A program made the position numbers and the translations under genes. Source: Arcicella sp. (lineage in GTDB: Bacteria > Bacteroidota > Bacteroidia > Cytophagales > Spirosomataceae). Taken from it: a stretch of DNA of 39,009 nucleotides. This document shows, in pieces, positions 1 through 10,605 of this stretch. Numbering within the stretch: the first letter of the stretch is position 1; every line of letters begins with the position of its first letter. The DNA is taken from positions 1 to 39,009 of the forward strand of contig JALONS010000005.1 in NCBI GenBank assembly GCA_025454855.1, given 5' to 3'. The notes below the pieces were generated by a model. That model was not told the origin of the DNA. It was given only the letters and a program-made list of their open reading frames with translations, and searched no databases.

Positions 1-21
1 ACTCATTCCATAAAATTAACT

Positions 22-29
22 TAACTTTG
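22..29 (+). promoter_or_regulatory. Possible -7 promoter element for pyrG
   Basis: TAACTTTG fits the Bacteroidota -7 consensus TAnnTTTG. The -33 element would lie at or beyond the window edge and cannot be judged. It would give a leader of about 145 nt before pyrG. That leader contains a small hairpin, TATCGC (113-118) pairing with GCGATA (127-132). No coding sequence is seen in 1-182. Confidence 0.3.
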
Positions 30-137
30 TATCCCGTAACAACAGGTTGCGGATTCATCCTCCTCCTACGTTTTGTTTCAAATTCTCCATTCGTATTGTT
101 TTGCAACAAGCATATCGCTCTGATTGGCGATAGGTGA

Positions 138-1832
<1,695 letters not shown>

Positions 1833-1840
1833 CAGATTTA

Positions 1841-1878
1841 TTCCGAAATTGTCCGTGTCTTCATGGACAATTTCGGAA
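1841..1878. terminator. Bidirectional hairpin terminator between pyrG and the transporter gene
   Basis: A perfect 14-bp inverted repeat (TTCCGAAATTGTCC at 1841-1854 and its complement at 1865-1878) surrounds a 10-nt loop, with TTTTCT following on the plus strand. It fills the 51-bp gap between two convergent stop codons, so it probably ends both transcripts. Confidence 0.85.
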
Positions 1879-1883
1879 TTTTC

Positions 1884-2813
1884 TCAAAAAAGTTTCAAAC
1901 CAACCACCAAGCCCCACATCAATACAAAACTGATAAGCATCGAAAGATTAACTAATACACCCGCAGTTTTCGTATCGTAGCCCAGTTCATCCGAAAATGG
2001 TAGTAAAGTCATACCCACTGGTACAATCAAAATAATGAGCAGTACGTTGCGATATAATTGTTCTACTGGTAAATAGTAAAGAAAAATAAAGCCTAATAAT
2101 AAACCCCAGAAGTATCTGATTAGTAGTACGTTAATGCTCTTTTTGAATATCTCTTTCGGAATGGAGAAGTTTAGATAAATACCCATGATGAGTAATACGA
2201 TTACTTTATTGCCCTTGGCTAAAACATCTAAAATGTACAAAACTTCGTCTGGTAATTGGATTTCACTAAGATTAACGAAAATACCCAATAAGATGGCTTG
2301 AAAAGGGAGTAAAGTAATAATTTTGATAAATGCCTTTTTTATATTTTCCCGTTTAGAAATTTCAGCATTCCCTTCCGACATAAAAACGCCCGTTCCGTAA
2401 ACTAAACCAAATACCGCAAACGAATTACCACTATCAAACATCGCAGCGTAAACCATGCCCGCTGGTCCCCAAATGCCATCAATGAGCGGATAAGCAAAAA
2501 GCCCAAGATTGAAACCTCCGCACCCCATTATCAGCAAAGCCTTTAATTGTTTTACTTGATTTTTGAATACGTAGCGTGCCGAATACATGGTTAATACCGA
2601 AAAACAAAAGGCAATGAATGGTAAAAAGAGTAAATTGAGTTCTATTTTTACCCGAACCATCGTAATAAAAATCAAAGCAGGAAATGTACTGTGCATCAAT
2701 AGTTTAGAGACGACCGTCCCTTCTTTTTCGGAGACAATATTCTTTTGTTTCAATAAATAACCCAAAAGTATAATGGAAAGAGCCGTTACAAATGCGGTAT
2801 TAGTTTGGTTCAT
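1884..2813 (-). CDS. AEC-family (auxin efflux carrier-like) inner-membrane transporter
   Basis: This is a polytopic membrane protein of 309 residues with about ten hydrophobic segments, the layout and length of bacterial AEC/permease proteins, which export or take up small organic anions. The substrate cannot be read from the sequence. Family-like features are the opening helix FVTALSIILLGYLLKQKNI, the glycine- and asparagine-rich central segment GCGGFNLGLFAYPLIDG, and a late LLPFSDELGYD loop. I chose the ATG at 2813 (MNQTNTAF) over an in-frame TTG 13 codons upstream because it begins just before the first membrane segment. It is divergent from the spermidine operon, with 131 bp between start codons. 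No functional link to pyrG or the polyamine genes is evident beyond proximity. Confidence 0.85.
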   Translation of the reverse strand: MNQTNTAFVTALSIILLGYLLKQKNIVSEKEGTVVSKLLMHSTFPALIFITMVRVKIELNLLFLPFIAFCFSVLTMYSARYVFKNQVKQLKALLIMGCGGFNLGLFAYPLIDGIWGPAGMVYAAMFDSGNSFAVFGLVYGTGVFMSEGNAEISKRENIKKAFIKIITLLPFQAILLGIFVNLSEIQLPDEVLYILDVLAKGNKVIVLLIMGIYLNFSIPKEIFKKSINVLLIRYFWGLLLGFIFLYYLPVEQLYRNVLLIILIVPVGMTLLPFSDELGYDTKTAGVLVNLSMLISFVLMWGLVVGLKLF

Positions 2814-2861
2814 GAATAACGATTTTAGATTGGATTTATCTCTACAAAGCAAGTTTTGTTA

Positions 2862-2869
2862 CAAATTTA
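2862..2869 (-). promoter_or_regulatory. Possible -7 element for the AEC transporter gene
   Basis: Read on the minus strand this is TAAATTTG, a full match to TAnnTTTG, about 50 nt upstream of the ATG at 2813. No convincing -33 TTG lies at the usual spacing, so support is moderate. Confidence 0.4.
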
Positions 2870-2904
2870 ACCGATAACCCAACGGTTATTTATGCTGGTT
2901 TAAC

Positions 2905-2912
2905 TAATTTTG
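2905..2912 (+). promoter_or_regulatory. Possible -7 element for the spermidine operon
   Basis: TAATTTTG fits TAnnTTTG and sits 33 nt upstream of the ATG at 2945, predicting a short leader of about 25 nt. The -33 element is weak. Confidence 0.45.
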
Positions 2913-2944
2913 TATTATTCTTATCAACAGAAATCAAAAACAAA

Positions 2945-4159
2945 ATGTCAAAGAAAGTTTTAATCATTGGTGCGGGTGGTGTTGGAAATGTGGTAGTGAA
3001 GAAATGTGCCATGAATCCCGATGTATTTTCAGAAGTAGTTTTAGCCAGTCGGACAAAGCGTAAGTGTGACGCTATCGCCGAAGAATGTGCTAAAATTGGC
3101 TTACCAACTAAAGTTCAAACGGCTCAGGTAGATGCAGATAATGTTCCTGAATTAGTAGCATTGATTAATGAAGTGAAGCCTTTTATGGTAATAAACGTGG
3201 CTTTACCATACCAAGACCTTACCATCATGGATGCTTGTTTGGAAACAAATGTGCATTACATGGATACCGCCAATTATGAGCCTAAAGACGTAGCCAAGTT
3301 TGAATATTCTTGGCAATGGGCTTATCAAGAGCGTTTTAAAGAAAAAGGGTTAATGGCACTTTTAGGTTGTGGTTTCGACCCCGGTGTTACTCAAGTATTT
3401 ACCGCCTATGCCCAAAAGCATCATTTCGATGAAATGCACTACTTGGATATTATAGATTGTAATGCTGGCGACCACGGGAAGGCTTTCGCTACCAATTTCA
3501 ATCCAGAAATTAATATTCGTGAAATTACTCAGAATGGTCGTTATTGGGAAAATGGAGAATGGGTAGAAATTCCACCCATGTCAATTCATAAACCCATTGA
3601 TTACCCCGGTATCGGTCCAAAAGAATCTTATGTACTGTATCACGAAGAATTAGAATCTTTAGTGAAAAACTTTCCAACGTTGAAAAGAGCAAGATTCTGG
3701 ATGACGTTCGGTCAGCAATATATTACCCATTTGCAAGTATTAGAAAACGTTGGGATGACTTCTATTCAACCCATCAAATTTCAAGGAATGGATATCGTTC
3801 CGTTAGAGTTTTTGAAGGCGGTTCTTCCAGAGCCAGGAACGTTGGGTGAAAACTACACGGGCGAGACTTCCATCGGTTGTCAAATCAAAGGTATCAAAGA
3901 CGGAAAAGATAAAACTTATTACATCTGGAATAACTGTAAGCACCAAGACTGCTGGCGTGAAGTACAAGCTCAAGGTGTAAGTTACACTACGGGCGTACCT
4001 GCTATGATTGGAGCTATGATGATGATAACTGGAGAATGGATGCAACCGGGAGTGTGGAATTGCGAAGAAATGAATCCTGACCCGTTTATGGCAATGCTCA
4101 ACAAACATGGCTTACCGTGGCACGAGGAAATTAACGGAGTTCTTCCGCATGAGTATTAA
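2945..4159 (+). CDS. Carboxy(nor)spermidine dehydrogenase, saccharopine-dehydrogenase family
   Basis: The 404-residue cytosolic protein has an N-terminal Rossmann fold with the dinucleotide-binding motif GAGGVG (residues 9-14) and a saccharopine-dehydrogenase-like C-terminal domain. Enzymes of this type condense aspartate semialdehyde with a diamine (putrescine or 1,3-diaminopropane) and reduce the Schiff base with NADPH to the carboxylated polyamine. The specific assignment over a generic saccharopine dehydrogenase rests on sequence character (the GCGFDPGVTQVF stretch) and on the next gene being the matching decarboxylase. The start is ATG at 2945, right before the Rossmann strand. Choice of diamine cannot be decided here; Bacteroidota usually make spermidine by this route. 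Confidence 0.93.
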   Translation: MSKKVLIIGAGGVGNVVVKKCAMNPDVFSEVVLASRTKRKCDAIAEECAKIGLPTKVQTAQVDADNVPELVALINEVKPFMVINVALPYQDLTIMDACLETNVHYMDTANYEPKDVAKFEYSWQWAYQERFKEKGLMALLGCGFDPGVTQVFTAYAQKHHFDEMHYLDIIDCNAGDHGKAFATNFNPEINIREITQNGRYWENGEWVEIPPMSIHKPIDYPGIGPKESYVLYHEELESLVKNFPTLKRARFWMTFGQQYITHLQVLENVGMTSIQPIKFQGMDIVPLEFLKAVLPEPGTLGENYTGETSIGCQIKGIKDGKDKTYYIWNNCKHQDCWREVQAQGVSYTTGVPAMIGAMMMITGEWMQPGVWNCEEMNPDPFMAMLNKHGLPWHEEINGVLPHEY

Positions 4160-4180
4160 TAAATAAATATTTTGAATTCA

Positions 4181-4255
4181 AACTTCCCGAAAGTAAAAAA
4201 CTTTCGGGAAGTTGTGCAAATGAACCTCTTGAAAGTAAAAAAACTTTCGAGAGTT
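4181..4255 (+). repeat. Two tandem related hairpins inside the spermidine operon
   Basis: Hairpin 1 is a perfect 13-bp stem (AACTTCCCGAAAG at 4181-4193 with its complement at 4201-4213) around the loop TAAAAAA. Hairpin 2 is CTCTTGAAAG (4226-4235) pairing with CTTTCGAGAG (4244-4253) with one G-T pair and an almost identical A-rich loop, so it looks like a degenerate copy of the first. Neither is followed by a T-run on the plus strand. They fill most of the 106-bp gap between the dehydrogenase and nspC, so they may act as RNA-stability or partial-termination elements. A similar stem occurs at 32451-32483. Confidence 0.8.
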
Positions 4256-4265
4256 CGAAATAATA

Positions 4266-5402
4266 ATGATAGATTTCAATCAAATCCCTTCACCCTGTTA
4301 TGTTTTGGAAGACAGGCTTTTAAGGAAAAATTTAGAATTACTAAAATACGTTCAAGAGCAAGCGGGCATTGAAATAATTTGTGCCTTAAAGGGCTTTTCT
4401 ATGTTCTCTACTTTTCCAATGGTTCGGCAATATTTAGCTGGCTCAACAGCAAGTTCTCTGAACGAAGCTCGTTTGGGTTTTGAGGAAATGGGTAGTAAAA
4501 CACACGTCTATTCTCCTGCATATCTGGATTCAGAATTTGATGAATTATTAAAATACTCCAACCACATTTCATTTAATTCCTTGAATCAATTTAATAAATT
4601 CAAGGAAAGAGCAATCGCTGGTGGTGTAAGTTGTGGACTCCGAATCAATCCGCAGTATTCTGAGGTAGAGACAGATATGTACAATCCTTGCATTGCGGGT
4701 TCACGATTGGGTATTACTCGTAATCAGTTGGGTGATACACTACCCGAAGGTATTGAAGGGCTTCACTCGCACACACTTTGTGAAAATGATTCTTACACGC
4801 TGGAAAGAACATTGAAAGCCATCGAAGAACGTTTTGGAGATTTACTAAAACAGGCAAAATGGCTGAACTTGGGCGGAGGACATTTAATTACCCGTGCCGA
4901 CTATGAACCCGAGCATTTAATATCCGTATTGAAAGGATTGAAATCTCGTTTCCCAAATCTAAAAATCATCATGGAACCAGGTTCGGCAGTAGGTTGGCGA
5001 ACGGGTTATTTGACCTCAACGGTTTTGGATATTATTGATTCTCAAGGAATTAACGTAGCGATTTTGGATGTGAGTTTTGCAGCTCATATGCCCGATACTT
5101 TGGAAATGCCTTACAAACCTAAAATTTTAAATGCTCATCAAGAACCCGTAGCTGGTAAACCTACTTATCGTTTTGGAGGAATGACGTGTTTGGCAGGAGA
5201 TTTCTACGGAGATTATTCTTTTGATGAACCCTTGAAAATTGGTGATTCAATCGTTTTTGATGATATGATTCACTATACGATGGTGAAAACTACTACTTTT
5301 AATGGTGTAAATCTTCCATCAATTGGTATTTGGCGTGAAAACGATACTTTCGATTTAATTAAAACTTTTGGGTACGAGAGCTTTAAAGACCGTTTGAGTT
5401 AG
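4266..5402 (+). CDS. nspC: Carboxynorspermidine/carboxyspermidine decarboxylase
   Basis: A pyridoxal-phosphate enzyme of the alanine racemase-fold (fold III) decarboxylase group. It removes the carboxylate from carboxy(nor)spermidine to give (nor)spermidine, completing the pathway begun by the upstream dehydrogenase. At 378 residues it has normal length. Visible landmarks are the PLP lysine Lys42 in ICALKGFSMF, the glycine loop LNLGGGH near residue 200, the phosphate-binding EPGSAVGWRTGYL, and the C-terminal CLAGDFYGDYSFDEPL block that supplies the catalytic Cys and Asp of this family. The ATG at 4266 follows the second hairpin and places the conserved N-terminus IPSPCYVLED correctly. Its stop codon overlaps an outer inverted-repeat arm (5401-5410). 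Confidence 0.95.
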   Translation: MIDFNQIPSPCYVLEDRLLRKNLELLKYVQEQAGIEIICALKGFSMFSTFPMVRQYLAGSTASSLNEARLGFEEMGSKTHVYSPAYLDSEFDELLKYSNHISFNSLNQFNKFKERAIAGGVSCGLRINPQYSEVETDMYNPCIAGSRLGITRNQLGDTLPEGIEGLHSHTLCENDSYTLERTLKAIEERFGDLLKQAKWLNLGGGHLITRADYEPEHLISVLKGLKSRFPNLKIIMEPGSAVGWRTGYLTSTVLDIIDSQGINVAILDVSFAAHMPDTLEMPYKPKILNAHQEPVAGKPTYRFGGMTCLAGDFYGDYSFDEPLKIGDSIVFDDMIHYTMVKTTTFNGVNLPSIGIWRENDTFDLIKTFGYESFKDRLS

Positions 5403-5456
5403 AGGATAGAAGACAGAAAGTAGATTTTTTGCGTATTTTATAGATGGTGAGCGGTA

Positions 5457-5504
5457 AAAAGAAAGTGGGTTAAATTGAAATTTCAATTTAACCCACTTTC
5501 TTTT
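5457..5504. terminator. 48-nt perfect palindrome, bidirectional terminator
   Basis: Positions 5457-5504 form a perfect inverted repeat with no spacer: AAAA plus a 20-nt arm, then the exact complement, ending in TTTT. Folding gives a stem of about 22 bp with a tiny loop centred on GAAATTTC, with A/T tracts suited to termination in both directions. A second, outer pair, AGAGGATAGA (5401-5410) and TCTATCCTCT (5506-5515), encloses it. It lies between the convergent nspC and SusD-like genes. Confidence 0.85.
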
Positions 5505-5518
5505 CTCTATCCTCTAAA

Positions 5519-7243
5519 TTAGTATCCAGGATTTTGAGGAAAAGCTGTTGCACCGCCTTCAGTTCGGTCAATCTGTGCTTGAGGTATAGGTCTCAAGTTA
5601 TGAAATTCTCTCACGGCTGATGCTTGTGGATTGTATTTAGTTACTCTTTCTACTAACTTACCCCAACGCTTTAAATCCATCCAACGAATTTGCTCACCTG
5701 CTAATTCACGTCCACGCTCATCCATTAAAAAATCAAAAGTCATTTGTGCGGGGGTAATTTCCATTTGTGCTGTTCGTCCTGCCCATGCGGCTCTACGTCT
5801 TACCACATTAACGGCATCAGTAGCTTCCTGAATTTTCCCTGTAAACAATTTTGCTTCAGCCAACATCAAATAAGTATCAGCTAAACGGAAAGCTAAGAAA
5901 TCACGACTTCCAGGAGCATAGGTTCTGTCTGGACGAAGTGGGTCCATAAATTTCGTTAAAGTTGGGAAAAGAATTTCATTATAAGCACTTGGTACTAAAA
6001 CCTGATAAGGTCTTTTAGCACGTTCTGCTAAAGGCATTTCAAAACCTGGCATATAAATGGCCGTGTCTCCTAACTTAAATGTTACTCTTGCTTTAGAAGC
6101 ATCAAATGCCGTATTATAGCTACCAGGGAGATTGCTTAACCAAGTATCTCTGAATGATTTTTTGTATCGAGAGTCATTAACACGATTTTCAATAGCAAAA
6201 ACATTTTCAATAAAATATTTTGTGGGGCGTAAACGCTTGAAAGGTCTGCCATAAAAAATATCTCGGGTCATACCGGCTTGCGTATCGTATTGCATTCCAA
6301 AAAATAAATGGAGGTTATTACCTTGCGTATTGCCATCTCCGCTTGGCTGTGCATTGTTTAAAGGGGGTGGTGCTAAGTTAGTAGCAGGGTCAGACGTGTA
6401 TTGAACAGCAAAAATTACTTCATCATTAACCTCACCAGCTCCCTGAGAAAACACACTTGCAAAATCTGGTAATAATTTGAATCCATAATTTGAAATTACA
6501 TTCTGTGCGTATGTTGCCGCTTTTGTATAGTCGTCGGTTGCTTTTGCCGAAGATGTTGCTTTTGCTAAATAAACCCGAGCTAATAAATGTTCTGCTGCGG
6601 CTTTGGTAGCACGTCCATAATCAGAAGATTTTGCTTTGTTTTCTAAGTCTGGCAATGCTCCTTCAAGGTCAGCGATAATGGCTGTAAACATTTCAGCTTC
6701 GGTAGCTCTTTTCGTTACTTTGGTAGGTGCTAATGTTTCTGTTAATCTTAAATCTACACCTCCCCATTGTTGTAGTAAAAGGAAATAATAATGTCCTCTT
6801 AAAAATTTCATTTCGGCTACTCTTTGTTTTTTTAAAACATCCGAAATTCCCGTTGCCTGTGGGGCTCTTTCAATAACAGCGTTACAGGTGTTAATTCCTC
6901 TGTACAATTCATCCCAAATTAATTTTAGCCAATCCACTTGAGAGTTCAGTTGTCCATCATAAAAGTGAAAACCTTTATAACTACCATCTGCCCCTGTGGC
7001 GTATAAATCTGTACCGTATTCGGTTACGGTTAAACCCATTTGCGTTCCATAAAAGCCTCTTAATGAGGAGTAGGCAGAATTGATAGCGGCATTGAACCCC
7101 GCAGGAGTATTGATATAATCGTTACTAACGCCCGAAATGACTTCTTCTTTGAGAACGTCCGAGCAAGATTGACTAATGAGCATGAAAACTGCAAAACTCA
7201 TTAAGGCAATTGTCTTTTTAAAACTTAGATATGTTTTTTTCAT
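5519..7243 (-). CDS. SusD/RagB-family outer-membrane lipoprotein
   Basis: This is the surface-exposed substrate-binding lid that works with the adjacent SusC-type TonB-dependent channel. The protein is 574 residues, usual for the family. It has a lipoprotein signal with lipobox LISQSC, giving lipidated Cys27. SusD-like features are the helical TPR-type pieces (EMKFLRGHYYFLLLQQWGGV near residue 145), RATKAAAEHLLARVYL, and the C-terminal FRLADTYLMLAEAKLFTGK and DERGRELAGEQIRWMDLKRWG blocks. I chose ATG at 7243 over an ATG ten codons upstream because it begins a standard MKKTY signal peptide. It follows the SusC gene by 95 bp in the same direction, so it is likely co-transcribed. No glycoside hydrolase or peptidase is in the locus, so the ligand is unknown. 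Confidence 0.95.
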   Translation of the reverse strand: MKKTYLSFKKTIALMSFAVFMLISQSCSDVLKEEVISGVSNDYINTPAGFNAAINSAYSSLRGFYGTQMGLTVTEYGTDLYATGADGSYKGFHFYDGQLNSQVDWLKLIWDELYRGINTCNAVIERAPQATGISDVLKKQRVAEMKFLRGHYYFLLLQQWGGVDLRLTETLAPTKVTKRATEAEMFTAIIADLEGALPDLENKAKSSDYGRATKAAAEHLLARVYLAKATSSAKATDDYTKAATYAQNVISNYGFKLLPDFASVFSQGAGEVNDEVIFAVQYTSDPATNLAPPPLNNAQPSGDGNTQGNNLHLFFGMQYDTQAGMTRDIFYGRPFKRLRPTKYFIENVFAIENRVNDSRYKKSFRDTWLSNLPGSYNTAFDASKARVTFKLGDTAIYMPGFEMPLAERAKRPYQVLVPSAYNEILFPTLTKFMDPLRPDRTYAPGSRDFLAFRLADTYLMLAEAKLFTGKIQEATDAVNVVRRRAAWAGRTAQMEITPAQMTFDFLMDERGRELAGEQIRWMDLKRWGKLVERVTKYNPQASAVREFHNLRPIPQAQIDRTEGGATAFPQNPGY

Positions 7244-7338
7244 TGTTTTATCTTTTTTCCTGAAATTATTCATGTAAATAATTCATAAATAACATTTCAT
7301 CGTTCTATTTATTAATCCCTTGCAGGGTAAAATGAGAA

Positions 7339-10300
7339 TTAAAATTTAGCGTTTATCCCGAATGTAGTTATCGTAGTCGCTGGTGTAACGTCTCTGCTTA
7401 CGGTATTACCTGCTGTTTCGGGGTCCACTCCATTGTACTTTGAACGATAAGTTGACCAAATAAATGGTTGTTGAATACTGGTAAATAATCTCAATGACTC
7501 TAAACCCAATTTGTTCGCAATTTTTTGTGGTACCGCATATCCAAAATTAATGTTGCGAAGTTTTACGAATGAACCATCAAAATTGATGATAGCTCCATTG
7601 TTTACAGGGAATTCTTGATTAGATTTTGGCTGTGGAAACTCATTCGTAGGGTTATTTGGTGTCCAATAATCAACCTTCATTTGTTGATAACGACCTGCCA
7701 ATTGGTTCAAGTTTTGGTGAAAACCCGAAATAATAGTTTGTCCTTGGCGAGCATAGAAAATAAAGCTCAAATCAAACCCTTTATAGCTAAATCGGTTGGT
7801 GATACTACCCGTCCAATTTGGAATATCTGACCCTAATATTACTCTATCGTCTTGCGTAATTTTACCGTCAGGTAGCCCAGTTAGATTCCCCTTGGCATCA
7901 CGCCCATTGTTATCTTCAATTTTTATTTGTCCAACTGAACTTCCTAACGCTTTTGCTGCGTCGGCTTCGTTGGTTTGCCAAATGCCTAATTTGCGGTAAT
8001 CAAAAATTGCAGAAAGAGGCTGTCCAATGAACCATTTATTACCAATGTCGTCTTTTGCTCCGTTATATAATGAGATGATTTTCTCCGTATTTTTAGTAAA
8101 AACAATATCAGAAGACCACTTGAAACCACCTTTGTCAATGTTTACGGTTGTAATGCCTAATTCAATACCCGAATTTTGGGTTTCGCCTACGTTACGGGTA
8201 ACGGCTTCAAATCCGATAGAAGTTGGTAAGAAATCAGACAAAAGTAAATCAGTGGTATTGGTTTGATACAATTCTAATGAACCAGACAATTTTCCTCTCC
8301 AAAGAGAAAAGTCTAAACCAATATTTTTAGAAGTTGAAGTTTCCCATTTCAAGTTAGGATTACCAATAGTACTTGGGCGATAACCAGGGGCAGAAGCATT
8401 ATTCCAAGCATACGTTGTTCCAACCAACTGACCTTGTGTTTGATAAGGTACAACTCCTTGGTTACCCACCGTTCCAATACTTGCCCTTAATTTCAATTGA
8501 TCAATAGCAGGGAGTTCTTTTAAAAATGCTTCATTGCTTATATTCCAAGCTAAAGCAACTCCTGGAAAAATACCATATTTTACATTTTCACCGAATTTGG
8601 TAGAACCATCTCTACGTAATGTGGCTGTAACTAAGTACTTATCCTTGTAATCATAATTGATACGTCCCATGTATGATTCAATTGCCCATTGAATTAAATT
8701 ACTACCAACAACACGGTTTGTTCCAGTGGCGGCACCAAGACTAAAGAACTGTTGAGTTTCAACGGGAACTCCCGAATTGGATAAGCTATTGTACTCGAAA
8801 TTTTCTTTCTGGATAGACTGTAAGGCAGTAAAATTAATACTGTGACCACCTGAGAAAGTTTTATTATAATTGATAATATTTTCAAGTGTCCAGTTAAAAC
8901 CAAATTGATTATTAGTTGAGGCAAAATTACCTCCTCCTTTATTAGTGTTTGTGAAAGCTCCAATGAAACGCCCACCACGTGCAACGGTGAAATCAGGTCC
9001 GAAATTAACTTTGTATGTTAAACCATCAATAATTTTAGCCTCTAAACTAAGACTGTTGAAAATACGATATTTTTTGATTTCATCTACTTGAGCACCAGGC
9101 ACTATTTCAGCCAATGGGTTGGTTAATAAAGCATCATTAGTTGGAGCAAATTTTATACTTCCATCCGCATTATAAGGATTAGCCAATGGGTTCTGTTGTA
9201 ATGAAAAAGCATAAGGATTCAAACTGGCACCATTTCTTAAACTGGTCATCATGTAAGAAGATACACTGATTTTGAATGTTTTGTTCAACTGGTGGTCAAG
9301 GTTGGCACGGAATGAATAACGACTAAAATCTAAGCCTTCTGCAATACCTTTATCTTGGAAGAAACCGCCCGAAATGTAAAACTGCGTTTTTTCATTACCA
9401 CCTTGAATTCCCAGCGTGTGATTTTGAGTTACCCCCGTTTTCAACATTAAAGATTGCCAATCGGTATTTCTATTATTGGCAATTCCATCAGCAACAGCGG
9501 GGTCTCCACCCAAAACTGCCACTTTTGAATCTGCAAACGCATCTGCAACACCCGTCGGAACAGGATTTCCATTAACATCTTTGTACCCCCCCGTAGCACG
9601 GTATGCTTCACGCACGTATTCGGCGAATTCAGCACCACTGAATAATTGAATTTTATCTAAAACTTTACTCGTTCCGAAAAAATTATCATAAGTGATTGTG
9701 GTCTTTCCTTTGGTATTTCCTTTTTTAGTGGTAATCAAAATTACTCCATTTGCTCCTCTCGCCCCATAAATTGCGGCTGCCGAAGCATCTTTTAATACTT
9801 CCATCGAAGCCACATCATTGGGGTTGATGTCTTCGTAACCTCCCGAGGCAAAATCAAAAGGACGACCATTCATTAATTCGTTTCTGTCACCTGTCATTGG
9901 AATTCCATCTACTACGTACAATGGATTATTCCCAGCATTAAATGAACGGCGACCACGAATCAAGACGTTCGGAGTAGAGCCTGGTCGGCTACCCGATTGT
10001 GCCACATCCACCCCAGCAATACGTCCTTGTATAGCTTGCCCGAGGTTGGTGATAGGCATCTCTGTGATTTGTTTTGGAGTTACTGAAGAAATAGCTCCCG
10101 TTAATTGACTCTTCTTTTGAGTACCATAACCAACTACTACTACTTCGTTCAAAGACTGAACATCTGCAATCATCTTAATGTCGATAATGGTTCTTGTACC
10201 TACCGACACTTCTTGTGAATTAAAGCCTATTGCTGAAAAAGTTAAAGTTGATTTTTCAGCTACAGAAATTTTATAATTACCTGATGCGTCGGTGGTAGTA

Positions 10301-10479
10301 CCTTTGCTTGTACCTTTTACGGCAACACTTACGCCAGGAATGCCAACGCCATCTTCCGATGAAGTTACTTTTCCAGTTACTGCTTGTTGTGCATAACCAG
10401 AAAGGGTAAGCATCGAAATAAATAGGCACATAGCCCATCTGACGTTACTCCGAAATTTTTGTAAAGATTTCATACTCAT
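7339..10479 (-). CDS. SusC/RagA-family TonB-dependent outer-membrane transporter
   Basis: The 1046-residue protein has a signal peptide ending near SGYAQQ (residues 29-32). A carboxypeptidase-D-like regulatory domain follows (about 33-105, VTGKVTSSEDGVGIPGVSV). Next is a TonB-box-like LNEVVVVGYGTQKK (110-123), a plug domain (about 125-245, with VLIRGRRSFNAGNNPLYVVDG and EVLKDASAAAIYGARGANG), and a beta-barrel to the C-terminal TTFGINAKF. It imports a ligand captured by the SusD partner, using TonB-transmitted energy. An in-frame ATG two codons downstream (10473) is an alternative start. There is no STN secretin-like domain before the CarboxypepD-like domain, which matters because STN domains are the usual contact for FecR-type signalling. 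Confidence 0.96.
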   Translation of the reverse strand: MSMKSLQKFRSNVRWAMCLFISMLTLSGYAQQAVTGKVTSSEDGVGIPGVSVAVKGTSKGTTTDASGNYKISVAEKSTLTFSAIGFNSQEVSVGTRTIIDIKMIADVQSLNEVVVVGYGTQKKSQLTGAISSVTPKQITEMPITNLGQAIQGRIAGVDVAQSGSRPGSTPNVLIRGRRSFNAGNNPLYVVDGIPMTGDRNELMNGRPFDFASGGYEDINPNDVASMEVLKDASAAAIYGARGANGVILITTKKGNTKGKTTITYDNFFGTSKVLDKIQLFSGAEFAEYVREAYRATGGYKDVNGNPVPTGVADAFADSKVAVLGGDPAVADGIANNRNTDWQSLMLKTGVTQNHTLGIQGGNEKTQFYISGGFFQDKGIAEGLDFSRYSFRANLDHQLNKTFKISVSSYMMTSLRNGASLNPYAFSLQQNPLANPYNADGSIKFAPTNDALLTNPLAEIVPGAQVDEIKKYRIFNSLSLEAKIIDGLTYKVNFGPDFTVARGGRFIGAFTNTNKGGGNFASTNNQFGFNWTLENIINYNKTFSGGHSINFTALQSIQKENFEYNSLSNSGVPVETQQFFSLGAATGTNRVVGSNLIQWAIESYMGRINYDYKDKYLVTATLRRDGSTKFGENVKYGIFPGVALAWNISNEAFLKELPAIDQLKLRASIGTVGNQGVVPYQTQGQLVGTTYAWNNASAPGYRPSTIGNPNLKWETSTSKNIGLDFSLWRGKLSGSLELYQTNTTDLLLSDFLPTSIGFEAVTRNVGETQNSGIELGITTVNIDKGGFKWSSDIVFTKNTEKIISLYNGAKDDIGNKWFIGQPLSAIFDYRKLGIWQTNEADAAKALGSSVGQIKIEDNNGRDAKGNLTGLPDGKITQDDRVILGSDIPNWTGSITNRFSYKGFDLSFIFYARQGQTIISGFHQNLNQLAGRYQQMKVDYWTPNNPTNEFPQPKSNQEFPVNNGAIINFDGSFVKLRNINFGYAVPQKIANKLGLESLRLFTSIQQPFIWSTYRSKYNGVDPETAGNTVSRDVTPATTITTFGINAKF

Positions 10480-10605
10480 ATTTATTGGATTAAGTTGGAT
10501 TTGTTTTTTGTGATTTTGAATTGAATGAATTTTTATTTTGACATAAGGAGTTTTTTGAATAGTTTATTTTCGAGTATTAGTAAATGAGTAAATGCAATTT
10601 TTGTT

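Noticed and set aside
4172-4372. 66-codon frame between the dehydrogenase gene and nspC
   Set aside because: It consists of translated hairpin sequence and overlaps the true start of nspC in another frame.
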